From the NCBI GenBank assembly GCA_004431415.1, contig QPMI01000554.1:1-25558 (forward strand): DNA of 25,558 nucleotides. Direction: 5' to 3'. How positions within the stretch are numbered: position 1 is the stretch's first letter; each line of letters begins with the position of its first letter. Both the position numbers and the translations under genes were made by a program. Under the pieces are notes generated by a model, which worked only from the letters and a program-made list of their open reading frames with translations, was not told where the DNA came from and did not search any database. This stretch comes from Cyanophora paradoxa. Taxonomy: Eukaryota; Glaucocystophyceae; Cyanophorales; Cyanophoraceae. This document shows positions 1-8,132 of the stretch, piece by piece.

Positions 1-1890
1 TACGGCCCCACCGAACCGTTCGATGTCGAGTGCGGGCTTCCCCAGGGGGGTACGGAATCGCCTATCCACTGGCTCATCTTTTACGATGTCTTCCTTACGG
101 CCCTGCGCGAAGTCAGCGCGGCGGAGGGTACAACATACCGCATGGGGCCCGGGATCGCACCTCGCCCGGCCCCCCGCCAGCTCACCGCCTCCGGGCTCAA
201 CCTCCCCGACGTTGACTCGCCAGGGCAGGCCTACGCGACGACACCGTGCTCATCAGCTCGTCCGCGCGGGGGGTACAACTGCATGCGGACCTGGTATCGG
301 AATTCTTCTGGATCCACGATATCGCCCTGAACGCGAAGAAGACTGAGTTCACTTATAACAACGTATCTCCCGAGCCCAAACCGCCCCTCCTTGGCCCGCC
401 CGGGGCTAAGGAGCGTGCGCACCACGTCCTGCCCCCGACGAAGCCCTTCAAGCTCCTGGGGGTCTGGTTTACCGCGGACCTAAATTGGAGGCATCAGTTC
501 GAAGCGGTCTACACGATGGCGCAGACCGCCTGCGCGATCCTAAAGAAAAAGAAGCTCACCGCAAAGGAAGCAGTGTACATCGTGAACAGCGTACTCATCC
601 CGCGCATCACGTACGCCTGCAAGGTTGTCGCGTACACCGAGCGCCAGTGCGCCCAGATAGATACCCTGTGGATGACGCTAGTCAAGCATCAGGCGCGCCT
701 CCGCCGCTCGGCGCCCAACGCCCTAATATGGAGCCGCGGATTCTATGGGCTGAAGCGCCTGGCAGACGAGCAGCTCGCCATACACGTCCTAGACGAAACA
801 ATCCGCGCGAACCACCCGACGCTTCGCCGTATCTCCTCCACCGCGTGTTCGCGGCGCAGGAAAAGCTATGCCTTCCTCTCCCCCGTACTGCTATCCGAAC
901 CTAGATCCAGGCCCGGCCCTCCGGCGCGATCATCTAGCCCTCGCTATAGCCCGAAATATGAATGCGGAGGGCTACATCCTCGACTCGGGAAGGTCGCACC
1001 TGACTCCGGCCCTCCCGCATCCTCGACTCGAACGAAGATTCGTCCTCACTACGCTTCTACCGCCAGCCCTCCTCCGCAGCGCCGCGCCGTTCCTGTGGGA
1101 ACACGATCTGCTGACGGCGGCGGACATCACGGGCCCGGACGGGCGCACCGTTCTGGACTGGGCGAGCCTCTGGGGCAGCGGCCGCGTCCGCCAGCGTCTC
1201 GGCCGGGCGCCGTCGTGGTTCCCAGACTTCCTCCGCGCAATCTGCGAGCCCGTCCGCCGAGGAAGCTCCCACGCTCCCTGCGCTTCCCCATGCACGTGCT
1301 CAAGCAGGGGGCGCGGCGCCAGCAGACGCTTTTCGAAGCGAACCTGATGAGCCCGCCGTACGTGGAGGGACAGTTCGCCTGGCACCCGCAGGGCTACCTG
1401 ACGCGCATCGTTAGCAAATGGGAGGAGCGCGATGAAGACGATGGGCGCCTCCGCGTGTACGTCCGCCTGGAACATTGGATCTGGCGCGACCGCACGATCC
1501 GCGACGGCGACGGGAGGGCGCCGCCCGATTCTACAAGTGCACGATGCTCAAAGATGAGTGCGATGCGCGGTACACGACGGACGATGCGACAGCCAAGGCG
1601 GCGCGCCAGCGCTGCGACCACTCTGAGCCGGAGTCAGGCGCCTGCCAGTGGACCGAGGACTCTATCCACATTCACCCGGCCCGCCTCCTCGAGCTAATCA
1701 CCCCGGCGACCCGCACGCGGAAGCACGAACCGTACGCGGTTGTGAAGCTAGAGAGTCAGGAGTGGTGGACCGAGTTCCGCACGACGCTCTTCCTTCCTCC
1801 GTGGGAACGCGATTGGGATTACGAAGCGGATCCCTCCGCGCAGCCCCAGCCGCCGTCGGGCTACAAGCAACGCCGCCCGGTACAGTGCCA
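1..1890 (+). pseudogene. Reverse transcriptase domain (palm C-terminal part, thumb, connection), frameshifted
   Basis: Frame 1 opens inside the RT palm. At about 31-70 it encodes CGLPQGGTESPIHW, matching the conserved LPQG box of non-LTR RTs. The catalytic Y-A-D-D box follows at 232-246, but one base is missing, so YA lies in frame 1 and DDTVLISS in frame 3. Frame 3 then carries the thumb to about 860, including KPFKLLGVWFTADLNW, typical of the region after the catalytic box. The reading continues in frame 2 (about 840-900), frame 1 (about 868-1290), frame 3 (about 1290-1520) and frame 2 (about 1520-1890). This last stretch, with no domain I recognise, probably links RT to RNase H. The enzyme would have copied element RNA at the target site. 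The frameshift through the active site makes it inactive as read. Confidence 0.85.
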
Positions 1891-2760
1891 CCGCGCACCG
1901 CACCGCCTGTATACCCGGATCGCCAGCCTCTCGAGCACTTTCTCATCGACCCGGAGCCCCTAGCCGACCCGTTCTGGAACCTCGTAGCCCAGGAGCTTCG
2001 CCGCGAGGAGCTCCCCGCTGCCCGGCCCCCGAGAGTGGCGGCGACCGATGCCAGCACAACGGGGTTCGGATCCGAGGCGGCGCTAACGGCTTACGCGGGT
2101 GTCTGGACCCGGGACCACGAGCAGAACGCGGCGCACTCCCCAGCGGATCGGCAGCGGGAAGCCCAGCGCCGCAGCGAAGGTATACAGCTGAAAAACCAGC
2201 TGCTGCGTGAAGCCGATGCATGCGCAGAAGATGACGCCCCACAGGCGGCGGCCCTGCGGGAGCTCGCCGAAGCCATCCCCACGGACGGCAGCGACTTCTT
2301 TGTCGCCCCGTGCCCGGGCACTGTCAACAACAACAAAGGCGAGCTCCTCGCCGTCCTCACGGCCTTCTTAAAGTCGCCCGAGGGCTGCACAGTTAAGACA
2401 GACAGCTCGACGGCGATGTCACTCATCCGCCGCTCTGTCCTGCACCGCGCTGACTCGACGGTCCGCAGCGGCCTTCGCACCAACTTCTCGCACCATCTGC
2501 GAGCGGCTGCAGAAGTCCATCAGCACCGCAGAGCCCTCGCCGCCGCCGCCGGAAGGCCACCCGCCGAGGTCCGCGTACAGAAGGTGAAGGCGCATCAGAA
2601 AGAGTACACTGACCGGCCTGCGCCTGTCGCCCCGGCAGAGCCCGAGACGGACAGCGATGCGGACGACTCCGGATCGTACGTGTCCTACCTCTCCGCCCCG
2701 GACGACCTCCCCCCGAGCCCTCTGACGCCGAGCTTATCGCCAAATTCGGCGAGGGACAAG
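1891..2760 (+). pseudogene. RNase H domain of the retrotransposon
   Basis: Frame 1 gives a clean type I RNase H with all four expected catalytic positions: Asp in VAATDAST (codon 2047), Glu in NNNKGELLAV (codon 2341), Asp in VKTDSSTA (codon 2401) and His in VKAHQKE (codon 2593). The domain removes the RNA strand of the RNA/DNA hybrid during element copying. It sits downstream of RT, as in LINE groups that carry RNase H. An acidic Ser/Asp stretch follows (about 2640-2700), after which the frame shifts near 2760. Unlike the RT box, the RNase H itself is uninterrupted, so decay of this copy is probably not very old. Confidence 0.85.
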
Positions 2761-2762
2761 GG

Positions 2763-4430
2763 GTGTACGCCGGGCGCCCGAACCCGCTTTCGGGCGCTTA
2801 TAACTACCTGTCCGAGCACATCCGTGCGCGCACTGCTCACCTCCGCCGCCGCGAGACTCGACGCATTCTCCACCAGATCGAACGTCAGACCCGCAAGGCG
2901 CGCCGGGAGGAACGCCAGCGCCGTCGAGACGCGCTCGCGGCTCTCGGGCCCCACGTTCCCGCCCTCGCCGGCCTCCCGATCGCCCAACGCATGGAGAGGG
3001 TACTGAATGATGCGTACGACCGGGATAACCACCGAGCCGACCGCCTCGCCGCAGCGGCGCTCGCCCTGCACCCCTGCGCCCCGTTCTCCAAGGTCTGCAG
3101 CGATGGCCACGGCCTCAATGCCTGGGCTGACGTCGAGAGCGCCACCTGGCAGGCAGATCCCGCAGTCGCATCCGACCCCGCCGTCTCGGCTGCCGCAAAA
3201 CGTGCATGGCTAGCACGGCGTGAGCCCCTCTTTCCCCCCGGCGGGTTCGAGTTCGTCCTCCTCTTCTCACCCCCCCGCAGGAGCCTGGAGGGGTACGACT
3301 CCAGCAGAGCGTACCGCGTCGAGTCCGACCCCCGGGCCCACGTCCGCGCCGTCTGCGAAATGCGTAACTTCGTGCGGCTGACGTCGCTTGAATCCTCGTG
3401 GCTCGGCGCCCCGGCCGACCGGGCACGGCTCGCGCGCGAATTCCGTAAGCAAGGCGCCTCCCGCGACGCGTCAGCCCCGTTCAATGCCCGCCTTGCGCAG
3501 CTCACCAAATTCAGCATGGAACTCGCGCCCCTCCTACCTGTCCGTGCCCGCGATGCCCCACACCTCTACGGCAACATCAACCCGCAAGGCCTGTGCGTAC
3601 GCCCTGGGTGCGCTCGCGTCGCCGACGCCTCCGGCGGCCCCATCCCGGCACCCCCCTGGGCACCGAGGCGCGACCCAGGAGCCGCCGCAACCGCAGACCG
3701 CGACCCCCCGCCGGCGCTCCACAGCGCGAGTCAACCCGAGACCCACGACCACGCCTTCGGCCTTTGTTCGGCATCGCAAGCGGCCCGGCTCGCTATGCAA
3801 TCCAAGATTTACAACCTCCTCCACACAACGATCACCACGCAGAGACTAAAGTCGGCCGCAACGAGGTACGAGCTCCCGGACGGCCTGAAGTCGGACGGCC
3901 TGTTCCTCCGCGACCTATTTCCCGCCTTCGCCCTCGCTGACGAACGCCGCTGGCGTCAGACCGTGCACGAACGCTCGCGACCCGGGCCTGTACCCCCCAC
4001 CTCCGTGCCTGTCTCTACGGCTCCCCTCCCGCTGGCTGACTCACGGACAGGCCCTTTTCACCGACCTCTCGCACGACTCGCCCCGCCTGTCCGTCCGGCT
4101 GCTCCTCCCCCGCAGTCTGGTCCCGGCCCTCGAGTACCTTCATGTCCGCGCCCCCGCTGCTCGTAAATGCGCGAACGGGATCTTTGATGTACTTGTGACT
4201 GGGCTCCAGGAGATTTGGCAGGCGCGAAACTCGGACGTCCAAGCCTGGCAGCGCCGCTGTGGCCTCAAGCGTCGGACTCTGACGGCGCCCCGACCCCCGC
4301 CAGCAACAGACCCCGCGGCCCGCCGAAGAAGCCGCCGCGCCCGGGAGACACGCCCCCAGCCGGACCCGAACCCGCAGCCCGCACCCGTAGTGCCGGTCAG
4401 TAGTATTCCGGTACCCCCAAGCGTACCGGA
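2763..4430 (+). pseudogene. C-terminal region of RT polyprotein with zinc-binding motif
   Basis: Frame 3 runs from 2763 to about 3970. It begins with a highly basic Arg/Glu-rich helix (about 2820-2930), followed by a long domain I do not recognise. Near its end are Cys codons at 3594 and 3609 (C-x4-C), then after about 45 residues THDHAFGLC (His codon 3744, Cys codon 3765). This resembles the Cys/His zinc-binding motif at the C-terminus of many LINE RT proteins. The frame shifts near 3980 into frame 1, which continues to about 4430 and includes EIWQARNSDVQAWQRRCGL, a Trp-Arg helix often seen after that zinc motif. The sequence then becomes proline-rich and low in complexity up to the protease at 4733. 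Confidence 0.6.
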
Positions 4431-4732
4431 ACGCGCCCGTCTCCAGCCGACGGCAGCGCCAGCGCGCGATGCGCACTCAGCAGTAGGCCGGTCGAGCACA
4501 GACCGTCCAGCTTGCCCGCCCTCCCGCCCGACGCCCATGACCTGATGAATGTCGCCGCAGACAGCCCGCACAGCCCGCCCACGAACCCCAAAGCAACCTC
4601 GCGATCGGACGCCCCTCCCGTGAGCTCAGCCCCCAGCTTAACCCTCCACCCCCCTGAGCCCCCCAGCGCCTCACCCGCCGGAGCCCCGGCACTCACCCTT
4701 GCCGCGGCCCCGACCCGCCCGCAGCCCAGCCC

Positions 4733-6019
4733 GTGGCCCCCCTGCCGCCGTCCGAAGAGGTCCGCCTAGCGTGGGCACAGACCCGACCCGGCCCGCTAAA
4801 GCCTGCGCAGGAAGTACTCCGACAGATCTCCTCGCCGCTGCTCGGTACCTCGGGCAGCATCAACGTCACGAGGAGATCTCTCAGTCGGCTCAATGGTGAG
4901 ACCTGGTTAGACGACGAGACCGTTGTCTTCTACCTCGCCCTCCTCGCCCAACTCCCTGCCCTGGCCCGCCGTCCACTAATCTTTGACTCGCTTGAGTACC
5001 CTAACCTCTCCGCGCCAGGCCGAGGCCCCCAGCGCCTTCACAACAAGCTGGTAGCCCGCGGGGTCAGCCCGTTGGACTTCGATGTTCTGCTCTTCCCGAT
5101 CCACTCACCGGGCCACTGGACCTTCGCTGCGATCCACGTACGTGACCGTCGAGCCGAACTCTATGATGCCTACAACCTGCCAAACGCAGAGTCGGCTCGA
5201 GAGAAGCTGGCCCCGATTCTCCGCTGGCTCCAGCTCGAGCGCCGGGAACGCAACCTTCCCTCAGACGACCCCACCGCCTGGCCGCTTGCATCGGCCACCA
5301 GGTACCCCATCCCCGAACAACGGGACCGCTTCAGCTGCGGTGTAATTGTCTGTGCCCTGGCAGACGCCCTGGTCCGGGGCCAAGAAGACGCGCTCACGGA
5401 CCCCAACTCGCCCTTCGATGGCAGCAGCCGGTGCTGCGCCCACTGGCGCAGCCTCATCCTCACCCGAATCCTAGCCACAAGCCAACGGCCCCCAGCACCC
5501 GGACCCGGCCCCAGAGGTCCGCCCCAGCCCCCTCCGGCTCCGGCTCCACCCCCGCCGCCGCGAGCCCCGGACCCCCCGCCCCCCCCACGCCCCGCCCCGC
5601 CCCCCGCCTCGCCTCGCCCACCTCCGACAGGCCGACCGGAGGCGACAGGCCCTTCCTCCCGACTAGGTGCCGGCACAGCTCGACCCGGCAAGGGCCGCGG
5701 CAAAGGTCGCGGCAGAGGGACGACCGTGGCGATGCGCCCCCTCCAATCCTACTTCCGGTCCGCGGTCGGTCTCTCCCCCGTTCCCCCCGGCCCCGACTCG
5801 CAACTGCCCCCTCCCCCTCCGGACTCCCCGCCGCCCCCGCCCCCAGCGGACCCTCCGCCACCCCCGGCCCCCTCCCCTCGCCCGCCGACCGGCCCTCCAC
5901 CGTCCCCCGGCCCCGTCTCCCCCCCTTCCCCCCAGCCCCTCCCCCCACACCCCCCAGCCTCCTCCCCCTCCCCGCAGCCCAGCCCCGCTACCCCGCCGCC
6001 TCACGCGCCGCGAGCGTGA
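4733..6019 (+). pseudogene. Ulp1-type (C48) cysteine protease domain with proline-rich tail
   Basis: Frame 2 shows a full Ulp1/SENP-like catalytic set. GETWLDDETVVFYLALL is the usual substrate-groove start. The catalytic His is in SPGHWTFAAI (codon 5114), Asp in YDAYN (codon 5165), Gln of the oxyanion hole in PEQRDRF (codon 5318) and Cys in FSCGVIVCA (codon 5336). The reading frame opens at a GTG rather than an ATG, so it is a polyprotein domain and not a separate gene. After about residue 245 the protein becomes almost pure Pro/Ala/Ser. Such proteases occur in NeSL- and Utopia-type LINEs and may process the polyprotein or act on SUMO-like modifiers; which one applies here is unknown. The domain is intact over about 240 residues. 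Confidence 0.85.
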
Positions 6020-6518
6020 GCTGGCCGCCCTCCGTGACTCGGCCGGCTTCACCTCCGCCCGCAACAATCTTCTTGCACGTGGAGACCGCGGAGCCCGACG
6101 TGCAGGTCCGGCTGTCCCAGCCCCTGATCCACAGGACCGCCCCCCCCGGACCCCCCGCCTCGGCGAGCCTCTCTGACCCCCCACACCGCCGTCACCCGTC
6201 GAACCGCAAGACCGGCCCCCGCCCCGCCAGCCCCGCGCCCCCGCCGCCGGGCCCCCCACCACCGCCGGCACCGCCCTCGGTCCCCGCACCACCGCCCCCA
6301 TTCGAGTTTTCCGCCCGCGCGCGCCAGCTCCACCCCGAGGCACTCCCGCCCCCAGACCGATGTCCCCTCTGCCTACACCCCTGGGCCGTCACCGCCGCCT
6401 CCACCGAGCCCCGTACCCCCTTCTCTGCCCCCCAAGGTACCACCCCCTGCTCCACCGCGGCGACCTCATCCAGTCCCTCCTCATCTTCGGCCTCTCCCCG
6501 CTGGGCTACAGACCCTGA
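6020..6518 (+). pseudogene. Polyprotein C-terminus with zinc-finger-like segment, frameshifted
   Basis: After the protease frame ends at 6019, coherent protein continues in shifting frames. Frame 3 at about 6015-6100 gives RRERELAALRDSAGFTSARN, and frame 1 at about 6300-6400 gives FEFSARARQL followed by DRCPLCLHPW (Cys codons 6361 and 6370). A third frame at about 6440-6518 gives YHPLLHRGDLIQSLLIFGL and a stop at 6516-6518. C-x2-C followed by H-x4-H-type spacing suggests a terminal zinc finger for nucleic-acid binding. The assignment rests on short stretches and is tentative. It probably marks the 3' end of the retrotransposon coding region. Confidence 0.4.
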
Positions 6519-6638
6519 GCCCAAAGTGTGCACTCCCTGCCCGCGCGCGCCGGGCTGACGCCACGCTCGCGCTTGAGAGGCCCACTCCTGGAGGAGAGCA
6601 GGCCCCTCGGGCGTGGCCTGCCTGCCCGCGCCAGGTCC

Positions 6639-6695
6639 GGTCCCGCCCGCGCAGGTGCAGGCTGCCACGCCGCTGGCAGCCTGCAGGGCGGGACC
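6639..6695 (+). repeat. Nested perfect hairpin in the retroelement 3' UTR
   Basis: The outer arms GGTCCCGCCC (6639-6648) and GGGCGGGACC (6686-6695) pair perfectly. The inner arms GCAGGCTGCCA (6657-6667) and TGGCAGCCTGC (6674-6684) also pair perfectly around a 6-base loop. Twenty-one perfectly paired positions make this the strongest RNA fold noticed in the window. Element RT or host processing factors may bind it. Confidence 0.7.
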
Positions 6696-6752
6696 CGCCG
6701 CCGGATGGGGGGCCCCAACCCCTCCCCCGGGGGCCCGCGCCCGGCGGCGCTC

Positions 6753-6803
6753 GCACCGCAGAGGCGGTGCGCAATAAATCCTCCGGGGCCCTGCCCCAAT
6801 AAA
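6753..6803 (+). promoter_or_regulatory. Short hairpin with two polyadenylation signals AATAAA
   Basis: A 7-bp stem (GCACCGC / GCGGTGC, 6753-6770) is followed directly by AATAAA at 6773-6778 and again at 6798-6803. The real A-tail lies 280 bases further on, so either these signals are not the ones used, or the downstream stretch is a transduced or alternative 3' end. Confidence 0.5.
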
Positions 6804-7026
6804 CTCTCCGGCCCCAGCTCCCCACCCCCAACCCCACCCCCCCAATGGCCGCGCTCGCGCGGCCGCTGGGGGAGGCCCCACCGAGGGCCGCAAGAGTGGC
6901 CTTAGGGGGTAGGGCTCGCAGTAGGGAGATTCCCTCGGGGTTAGTCTAGCTGGAGACCCAATAGGGGGGAGGTAAGCTAGACTTGTCGTGTGTTTGTAGG
7001 CTTAGGCCTAGGGTAGGCAGATAGCA

Positions 7027-7431
7027 TTAGCTGTTTGTCAACTTGGGGCACCAGTCCCCTAATACACTAGGGATTACTGAAAAAAAAAAAAGCTTCTGCG
7101 TCTGGTTCTCGGTGGGCGCGAGGTCGTCCGCCGGCGCCACCGTCTTCTTCGCCCGGGGCGCCGCGGGGGGCTTCGGGACCGTAGGGGCTGCCGGTGCCTG
7201 GCTCGAGCCGGCGGCCGGGCCAGTGGCGTGGGCCACCTGCGGGCGCTGCGGCGGGGGGCTGGTCTCCCGGGCCCCCTCCTCGAGGACCCGGCGCATGAAG
7301 CGCGAGACCCGGCCGCTGCATTGCGTGCAGGAGCCGACGGCCACCTGGCGGTTGTTCTTGCTGGTACGCACCTCGACGTTGGCGAGCTTGGTGTTGGAAC
7401 GGCACTTGAAGCAGTAGTGGGCGTGCTCCAT
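7027..7431 (-). CDS. Zinc-ribbon protein resembling the DUF5679 family, 3' end replaced by retroelement
   Basis: The protein starts MEHAHYCFKCRSNTKLANVE and has C7-x2-C10 and C35-x2-C38, separated by a basic beta hairpin around NNRQVAVG. This closely fits the small DUF5679-type zinc ribbon found in archaea and nucleocytoplasmic large DNA viruses, probably a nucleic-acid or protein-binding module. Residues 55-113 are Pro/Ala-rich and basic. The last about 20 residues, from FFFSV onward, are read through the poly(A) tail and retroelement UTR, so the native C-terminus is lost. The start lies one base past the stop of the upstream zinc-ribbon gene, so the two are likely co-transcribed with the resolvase. 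Confidence 0.75.
   Translation of the reverse strand: MEHAHYCFKCRSNTKLANVEVRTSKNNRQVAVGSCTQCSGRVSRFMRRVLEEGARETSPPPQRPQVAHATGPAAGSSQAPAAPTVPKPPAAPRAKKTVAPADDLAPTENQTQKLFFFSVIPSVLGDWCPKLTNS
7080..7091 (+). repeat. Poly(A) tail: right boundary of the retrotransposon
   Basis: A run of 12 A separates retroelement 3' UTR from viral coding sequence. On the opposite strand it reads as Phe codons in the tail of the gene ending at 7027, which places the junction inside or just past that gene. Confidence 0.8.
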
Positions 7432-7432
7432 G

Positions 7433-7600
7433 CTAGCTACGGGGATGTAAGCAGCCTTCAGAAAAAAGTGCGTAGTAGCGGACGGCGCACCGGGCGCAGC
7501 AGACGTAAACGCCCGCCTTGAGCACCCAGCCGCGCTTGGTCTGCGGCAGGCGGCAGATTTCGCAGCAGAGGGGCCTCGGCTTACGGCATGAGGATCCCAT
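7433..7600 (-). CDS. Small zinc-ribbon protein, 55 aa
   Basis: The complement of 7433-7600 reads MGSSCRKPRPLCCEICRLPQ and continues to a stop, with a C-E-I-C knuckle near residues 13-16 and a second C-A-R-C knuckle near residues 35-38. Two CxxC pairs about 19 residues apart, with aromatic and basic residues between, are typical of a zinc ribbon. It lies 18 bases downstream of the resolvase gene and one base upstream of the DUF5679-like gene on the same strand, and it has its own T-run motif just upstream. Function unknown; small zinc ribbons in such viruses often serve transcription or DNA binding. Confidence 0.65.
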   Translation of the reverse strand: MGSSCRKPRPLCCEICRLPQTKRGWVLKAGVYVCCARCAVRYYALFSEGCLHPRS

Positions 7601-7621
7601 CTGCGGGCCCTCCAGAAATCA
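7601..7621 (-). promoter_or_regulatory. Viral T-run motif before the 55-aa zinc-ribbon gene
   Basis: On the minus strand this reads TGATTTCTGGAGGGCCC followed by GCAG and the ATG. The first TGA is the resolvase stop codon, so motif and stop overlap. Confidence 0.5.
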
Positions 7622-8095
7622 CAACGGATTGAGGGCGGCGTAGAGGGCGATTAAGTAGGCGTCGCAGAGGTCGTCGAGCTTGCCGTTGCGATCCGCGATA
7701 TCGGCAAGCTCGGCGGGTACAAGGTCGCGGCACTTGTCCACGGCGCCGCGCTTGCGCTCCTTGTAGCTCGGGTTCGAGATCTTGAAGAAATGCTTGATGG
7801 CGCGCGGGCTCACGATCCGCGCACGCCCGTACAGGAGGGCGTGGAGCGTGCACTCGATGCAGCGATTAATTCCCGTCCTCTGGCCCTCGATCGCGATCTG
7901 GTCGGGAAGGCCGAAGGCGCTATGGCCGCGAGTAACCTCAACCAGGCGCGCCACAAGGCGGCCACAGCAGCGCGCAGACGGGAAGAGGGCGATCTTTTGC
8001 CAGTCGAGAATCTGGGATTCCTTTGTCTGCGGATCGAATTCGATGAGGCACCAGGCGAAATTAATGACCCCCACATCCACGCCGAGAATCTTCAT
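7619..8095 (-). CDS. RuvC-fold Holliday junction resolvase, poxvirus A22-like
   Basis: The 158-aa protein begins MKILGVDVGVINFAW, with the first catalytic Asp at D7. It carries the second acidic residue in IAIEGQRTGINR (E70) and ends with GKLDDLCDAYLIA (D141, D142, D145), the acidic C-terminal motif of RuvC/CCE1/A22 enzymes. Length and motif spacing fit poxvirus A22-type resolvases, which cut four-way junctions to resolve replication concatemers before packaging. The ATG at 8095 was chosen because the open frame upstream (to 8755) is antisense to the ATPase gene. It is divergent from the packaging ATPase, with only 37 bases between the two starts, which fits shared late expression. Confidence 0.88.
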   Translation of the reverse strand: MKILGVDVGVINFAWCLIEFDPQTKESQILDWQKIALFPSARCCGRLVARLVEVTRGHSAFGLPDQIAIEGQRTGINRCIECTLHALLYGRARIVSPRAIKHFFKISNPSYKERKRGAVDKCRDLVPAELADIADRNGKLDDLCDAYLIALYAALNPL

Positions 8096-8132
8096 TCCGA
8101 GGTCACAAGAAAATCTGAATGAAGGGGGTAAA
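8096..8132. promoter_or_regulatory. Divergent promoter region, resolvase (-) and packaging ATPase (+)
   Basis: On the minus strand the region holds GATTTTCTTGTGACCTCGGA directly before the resolvase ATG, matching the virus-wide T-run motif. On the plus strand the ATPase ATG is preceded by GGGGGTAAA, the AAA-ATG context seen at many other starts. Confidence 0.5.

Larger units (their letters stand above)
6519..7079 (+). other. 3' UTR of the retrotransposon, no gene
   Basis: This is a 560-base stretch without a credible ORF. The first 350 bases are extremely GC-rich and contain perfect inverted repeats: 6639-6648 with 6686-6695, 6657-6667 with 6674-6684, 6753-6759 with 6764-6770, and 6847-6854 with 6857-6864. 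From about 6900 composition changes to an ordinary mix with CTAG-rich short words, up to the poly(A) tail. LINE machinery usually recognises its own RNA through 3' structures, so the folded part could be that recognition element (inference). Confidence 0.65.
1..7091 (+). mobile_element. Non-LTR (LINE-like) retrotransposon, 5' part outside the window, decayed
   Basis: The segment carries, in order on the + strand, reverse transcriptase, RNase H, a zinc-binding C-terminal region, a Ulp1-type protease, a proline-rich tail, a structured 3' UTR with AATAAA signals and a terminal run of 12 A. No LTR is seen at the right end and the poly(A) end is typical of target-primed reverse transcription. The coding frame changes at least seven times (near 235, 860, 1290, 1520, 1890, 2760 and 3980), so this copy cannot make its protein. 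The left end and any target-site duplication lie outside the window. RNase H together with a Ulp1 protease is an unusual pairing among LINEs; protease-bearing LINEs are known (NeSL and Utopia types). I cannot assign a clade without a tree. Confidence 0.85.

Noticed and set aside
5431-6343. Long Pro-, Gly- and Arg-rich open frames on both strands of the retroelement tail
   Set aside because: Extreme GC and C-runs keep several frames open; only short stretches look like protein.
7782-8132. N-terminal extension of the ATPase frame to 7782
   Set aside because: The extension is antisense to the resolvase, and the ATG at 8133 has the GGGGGTAAA context.
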